Source: Bradyrhizobium sp. Ash2021
GTDB taxonomy: Bacteria > Pseudomonadota > Alphaproteobacteria > Rhizobiales > Xanthobacteraceae
DNA length: 64,000 bases
Direction of reading: 5' to 3'
Assembly: GCF_031202265.1 (NCBI RefSeq)
Contig: NZ_CP100604.1
Span: forward strand, 5,066,501-5,130,500
Shown piece by piece: positions 61,460 to 64,000 of this stretch; within the stretch, counting starts at the first letter, position 1, and each line of letters starts with the position of its first letter. A program made the translations under genes and the position numbers. The notes below the pieces were generated by a model, which saw only the letters and a list, made by a program, of their open reading frames with translations, did no database searches and was not told the DNA's origin.

Positions 61460-61764
61460 TACTTACCGTTGTCCAGGATCAGGCTATCGCAGGCCGCATG
61501 GCGCTCATCGTCGGCGGCACCACCTTCGACCGCCTATTTTCCAGCGCCGCGCTCTACATCACCAAGCTGCCCAAGGCCGAGCACACGGCCCCGGAGTGGC
61601 AGGCCGCGACGGAAGCGCTGATCCTGGTTGCAACACAGGGCGGCCCGACAATGTTCGCCCGGATCGGCGTCAGGCGCGCATTGAACCGCGGCCATGTTCG
61701 GGAGTTCAATCCAGGCCGCAAGGAGCATCACTGGGGGCGGAGGAAACTAAAGAGGGACCAATGA
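61456..61764 (+). CDS. Diverged member of the LPDGG-type small protein family
   Basis: The central part ALYITKLPKAEHTAPEWQAA and ALILVATQGGPTMFARIGVR, RALNRGHVREFNPGRKEHHW is the standard end of this small family, also seen at 56607. The N-terminus (MILTVVQDQAIAGRMALIVG) differs from the usual PLPDGG start, so the 5' part may be replaced. Start choices are 61456 and 61498. ATGA overlap with the next gene suggests coupling. Confidence 0.6.
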   Translation: MILTVVQDQAIAGRMALIVGGTTFDRLFSSAALYITKLPKAEHTAPEWQAATEALILVATQGGPTMFARIGVRRALNRGHVREFNPGRKEHHWGRRKLKRDQ

Positions 61765-61907
61765 CGGTTTGGATTTATGTCAACACCGGCAAGCTGGTTG
61801 GCGACCGCAATCACCTGACGGTCTTTGCGAGCGAGGCTGCGGCAGACACATGGCTTCAGGAAAATGACCCGGACGGCGTGGCATTCCAATATGAGGTTCT
61901 GGAATGA
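61761..61907 (+). CDS. 48-residue conserved hypothetical protein
   Basis: The protein reads MTVWIYVNTGKLVGDRNHLT, FASEAAADTWLQENDPDGVA and the end FQYEVLE. It starts in the ATGA overlap of the previous gene with AGAGGGA upstream. This short beta-alpha-beta protein is a frequent partner of that family in Bradyrhizobium, from memory. Function unknown. Confidence 0.7.
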   Translation: MTVWIYVNTGKLVGDRNHLTVFASEAAADTWLQENDPDGVAFQYEVLE

Positions 61908-61932
61908 ACCGTGTCGGCCGCCTTCAGCGCGA

Positions 61933-62097
61933 ATGACCCCACAAGACTACGGCCCCCCTGCTCCTGATCGAACCTTGGCACTCGACTTGCTACGAAATCA
62001 ACGCTGGGAAATTTCAGGGCCCAGCAATGTCTCAGCGCCGCTCAACCAGTATATTCGGCCGGGCGGCGTTGTGCGTTTCTGGGACTGCGTGGGTTAA
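61933..62097 (+). CDS. Possible 54-residue protein (weak)
   Basis: MTPQDYGPPAPDRTLALDLL and then RNQRWEISGPSNVSAPLNQY make a plausible short soluble protein, but no ribosome site is seen and no family is recognised. It is kept as a low-confidence call for the space between the 48-residue gene and the GG-leader peptide. Confidence 0.25.
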   Translation: MTPQDYGPPAPDRTLALDLLRNQRWEISGPSNVSAPLNQYIRPGGVVRFWDCVG

Positions 62098-62135
62098 AAC
62101 GAGACGGCTGCAACGCCGCCGGGCGGTCGCGAGGA

Positions 62136-62336
62136 ATGGTCCCTTCGTCTCACGACAGCAGACTGACCGATGACTGCGCAGAAAATGAGTTGAACAATCG
62201 CGAAATCAGCGAGTTCGAATTGACGGGTGAACAGCTGGATCAAGTGAGCGGCGGCTCGATGGATAACACGGACACGGCGTTTGCCATGGTAGCCCGGGCC
62301 CAAGCCCAGGGCGTCGTTAGGTCCCACGGCCGGTAA
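62136..62336 (+). CDS. Putative double-glycine leader peptide (66 aa)
   Basis: The peptide contains REISEFELTGEQLDQVSGGS, close to the bacteriocin-type leader consensus (ELTxEQLDxVSGG) cleaved after GG by C39-type ABC transporters. The predicted core after GG is about 25 residues (SMDNTDTAFAMVARAQAQGV and a basic end), without Cys. No transporter or modifying enzyme gene is in view; the IS5 element starts 20 bases downstream and may have cut the operon. The N-terminal start is uncertain. Confidence 0.5.
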   Translation: MVPSSHDSRLTDDCAENELNNREISEFELTGEQLDQVSGGSMDNTDTAFAMVARAQAQGVVRSHGR

Positions 62337-62355
62337 CATCGCCCCAACCCCCTAA

Positions 62356-63289
62356 GAGTCTGTCCGGGATCATGCTGTTTTTTGACAGAGCTTTCTGAGC
62401 ATGAGGCGGATTGAGGCAAGGCGCAAGAACGCCAAGGCCTTTCCGTTGAGGCACTCCCAATCCTTGGCCAAGCGGCGGCAGCGATTGAGCCAGGCGATGG
62501 TGCGCTCGACGATCCATCGCTTGGGCAAGACCGCAAAGCCCTTTGCTGTATCGGAACGCTTGACGATTTCCACGTCGATTTGCCGGAGGATTTTGCGAAC
62601 GGCGGACTGAAAGATCGGCCCCTGGTAGCCGCCGTCGGCATAGAGCTTCAGCAGGAATGGATGCAGGCCAAACAGAGTGGCCATCACCAACACCCCGCCG
62701 TCTCGATCCTGGATGTCCGCCGAATGTACAAGGGCGTGGAGCAATAAGCCCTGGGTATCGACTAGGATGTGGCGCTTCTTGCCCTTGATCTTCTTTCCCG
62801 CATCGTAGCCATGCGGGTCAATCCACGCCCCCCTTTTTCCGCGCTCTTGACGCTTTGACTGTCGATGATGGCGGCGCTCGGGCTGGGTTCTCGGTTGGCC
62901 AACTCCCGACATTGTACATAGAGCGCGTGATGGATGCGATCGAGCGTGCCGTCCCAAGTCCACAAGTCAAAATAACCGTGCACCGTGCTGCGCGGCGGCA
63001 GATCCTTCGGGATCGCTCGCCATTGGCAACCGCTGCTCAGCACATACATCAGACCATTGACCACTTCACGCACATCCACCGTGCGCTTGTTGCCGCCTCG
63101 CTTGGCTGACGCAATCAGCGGCTCCACAAACGCCCATTCCTCATCGGTCAAATCGCTGGGATAGCGTAGCCGGCTGCGGTCGTAACGACCGCGGTTCTCT
63201 TTCGTCCACATCGGCGCTCCTTCAGATTCGGACCGCCTCCCTTGAATCACAAATGATTCCGATGATTCAACATGTTTTCGGACAGACAC
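62356..63289 (-). mobile_element. IS5-family insertion sequence (934 bp)
   Basis: End repeats are GAGTCTGTCCGGGATCATG (left) and GTGTCTGTCCGAAAACATG (reverse complement of right). TAA at 62353-62355 and at 63290-63292 fits the TNA target duplication of the IS427/IS1031 groups of IS5. One transposase, split by a frameshift, fills the element. Confidence 0.85.
62370..63211 (-). CDS. IS5-family transposase in two frames
   Basis: The first frame starts MWTKENRGRYDRSRLRYPSD and contains the first Asp (AAIIDSQSVKS). The second frame gives WIDPHGYDAGKKIKGKKRHI, the second Asp (LYADGGYQG) and Glu (RWIVERTIAWLNRCRRL). The switch is at a run of five A and six G (near 62830) where a -1 shift restores the family sequence (KGGAWIDPHGYDAG). 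This could be programmed frameshifting, known in the IS427 group, or a one-base loss. Confidence 0.88.
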
Positions 63290-63293
63290 TAAG

Positions 63294-63318
63294 AGGCCGC
63301 CAACTCAGGCGGCCTTTT
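63294..63318 (+). terminator. Rho-independent terminator at the IS edge
   Basis: GGCCGCC and GGCGGCC form a stem around AACTCA, followed by TTTTTCG on the plus strand. It would stop plus-strand transcription leaving the IS5 region. A similar GAGGCCGCCAACT sequence lies at 55025, after the small zinc-ribbon gene. Confidence 0.75.
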
Positions 63319-63403
63319 TCGTTTTTGCGGGGGCGCGGGACCGAAGCACCGCGGCGACTCTTGGAAGCCCGCTGGTGAGTCCGGGATTTGGGAGATGCTT
63401 GTG

Positions 63404-63598
63404 TCATTTGCCTTCCGAAATCCGCTGTAGGCCGTCCTTAGTCAGGACGATGCCGCCCAGGACATCCTTCGCATAGCCGATATCCTTGAGCCTGGATTGA
63501 ATGCGGGACGGAATGTGATGGGTGATCGGATGCGCGGCGAGCTGCCGCAGGGCCTCAAATTCCAAATCATTTAGCTCTGGGGGCAGAATTTGATCCAT
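63404..63598 (-). CDS. Hypothetical winged-helix-like protein (64 aa)
   Basis: The protein MDQILPPELNDLEFEALRQL then HPITHHIPSRIQSRLKDIGY and VLGGIVLTKDGLQRISEGK has the look of a small winged-helix domain ending in a wing. A longer in-frame upstream extension is Arg/Pro-rich and unlikely. No strong ribosome site is visible. Function unknown. Confidence 0.55.
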   Translation of the reverse strand: MDQILPPELNDLEFEALRQLAAHPITHHIPSRIQSRLKDIGYAKDVLGGIVLTKDGLQRISEGK

Positions 63599-63819
63599 GC
63601 CCCAAATATGCGCCCGGCTCGCACGTTTTCCAGTCAGTAAGTCTTCCACAACTACCAGAACTTGCGAAGGTCGCTGGTGAGTCCGGCTTTTGCGGGCTGG
63701 AATTTGCCGGGCTTCCCCCGGCAATCGCTCGGCGCGCCACGCTGGCGCGGCCGGGGAATCGTTTAAGCTGAGCCGGGCCGCGTAAATGTCAGAACCCTGC
63801 AAACCAGGATTTTTGTTTC

Positions 63820-64000
63820 ATGGCCGATCAATCGAGATTCGAGCGTCCACCAGGACCTAATCGCCACTCTCGGAGCGAGCGTATCTTCGTCCTCACGTTG
63901 CTAGCCGTCGCCTTAATCGTACCTTTGGGCGTTTACGAAACTATTCCTGTGAAGCAGCACAAAGCGACCGCACCACCACCAGATCCGACTGCTCAAGCGA
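63820..64000 (+). CDS. Small single-pass membrane protein, cut by the window end
   Basis: From the ATG at 63820 the frame stays open to the last base: MADQSRFERPPGPNRHSRSE, then one hydrophobic helix (RIFVLTLLAVALIVPLGVY) and a Pro-rich stretch (KQHKATAPPPDPTAQ). AGGA lies 11 bases upstream. Orientation and length beyond the window are unknown. Confidence 0.5.
   Translation, partial: MADQSRFERPPGPNRHSRSERIFVLTLLAVALIVPLGVYETIPVKQHKATAPPPDPTAQA

Overview
The window looks like a chromosomal segment of a high-GC alphaproteobacterium of the Bradyrhizobium / Rhodopseudomonas / Nitrobacter group (Nitrobacteraceae). This is judged from GC-rich codon use, conserved gene orders (rlpA - D-Ala carboxypeptidase - tmk - holB - metG - tatD - MBL hydrolase; yajC-secD-secF next to Mth938-like and squalene/phytoene-synthase-like genes; surE-pcm-nlpD), Rhizobiales-type dispersed palindromic repeats, and many TRAP, acyl-CoA and Tat-exported proteins. 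The genus is an inference; no 16S or other marker gene is present.

Layout. 1-0.5 kb: the edge of an integrated element, marked by the 5' half of a tRNA-Ser gene, short direct repeats and a terminator, abutting a lipoprotein gene that has lost its 3' end. 0.6-14.6 kb: mostly core genes. These are two tiny membrane peptides, RlpA, an epoxide-hydrolase-like enzyme, the dac-tmk-holB-metG-tatD-MBL run, and a leftward operon dctP - dctQM - acyl-CoA ligase that probably imports a carboxylate and activates it with CoA. 14.6-27.3 kb: a plastic zone with a decayed VOC-family gene, four small secreted proteins, an S1/P1-nuclease-like gene cut by an IS256-family element (9-bp target duplication), an enoyl-CoA hydratase, a cobalt-type nitrile hydratase operon (alpha, beta, accessory), a truncated alpha/beta hydrolase, an IS701-family element, a DUF433/DUF5615 toxin-antitoxin pair, an AAA ATPase and long dispersed repeats. 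27.3-53.1 kb: largely stable chromosome. It carries a tandem PPC-domain protein with an acyl-CoA ligase, a phospholipase C/AcpA-like phosphoesterase, several envelope and stress-type small proteins, trmFO followed by an unusual kinase-like/ANL fusion, the SecDF-YajC operon, a DUF815 ATPase, and nlpD, pcm and surE.

53.2-64 kb: a genomic island that starts with a tyrosine recombinase immediately upstream of surE, where serS is normally expected. It holds small multi-copy-type hypothetical genes (some decayed), DUF3800-like and HEPN-like genes, a leftward four-gene operon ending in an RHH protein and a ParB-like protein, a divergent second RHH gene with a near-perfect palindromic operator between them, a putative double-glycine leader peptide, and an IS5-family element with a frameshifted transposase. 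The window ends inside an unfinished membrane-protein gene.

The most unusual items are the kinase/ANL fusion after trmFO, the divergent RHH/ParB-like control module of the island, lysine-rich histone-H1-like tails on MetG, a phosphoesterase and a DUF815 ATPase, a Tat-exported FAH-family protein, a 42-residue protein made almost entirely of two CXXCXGXG knuckles, and the GG-leader peptide. No CRISPR array, rRNA or intact tRNA was seen.
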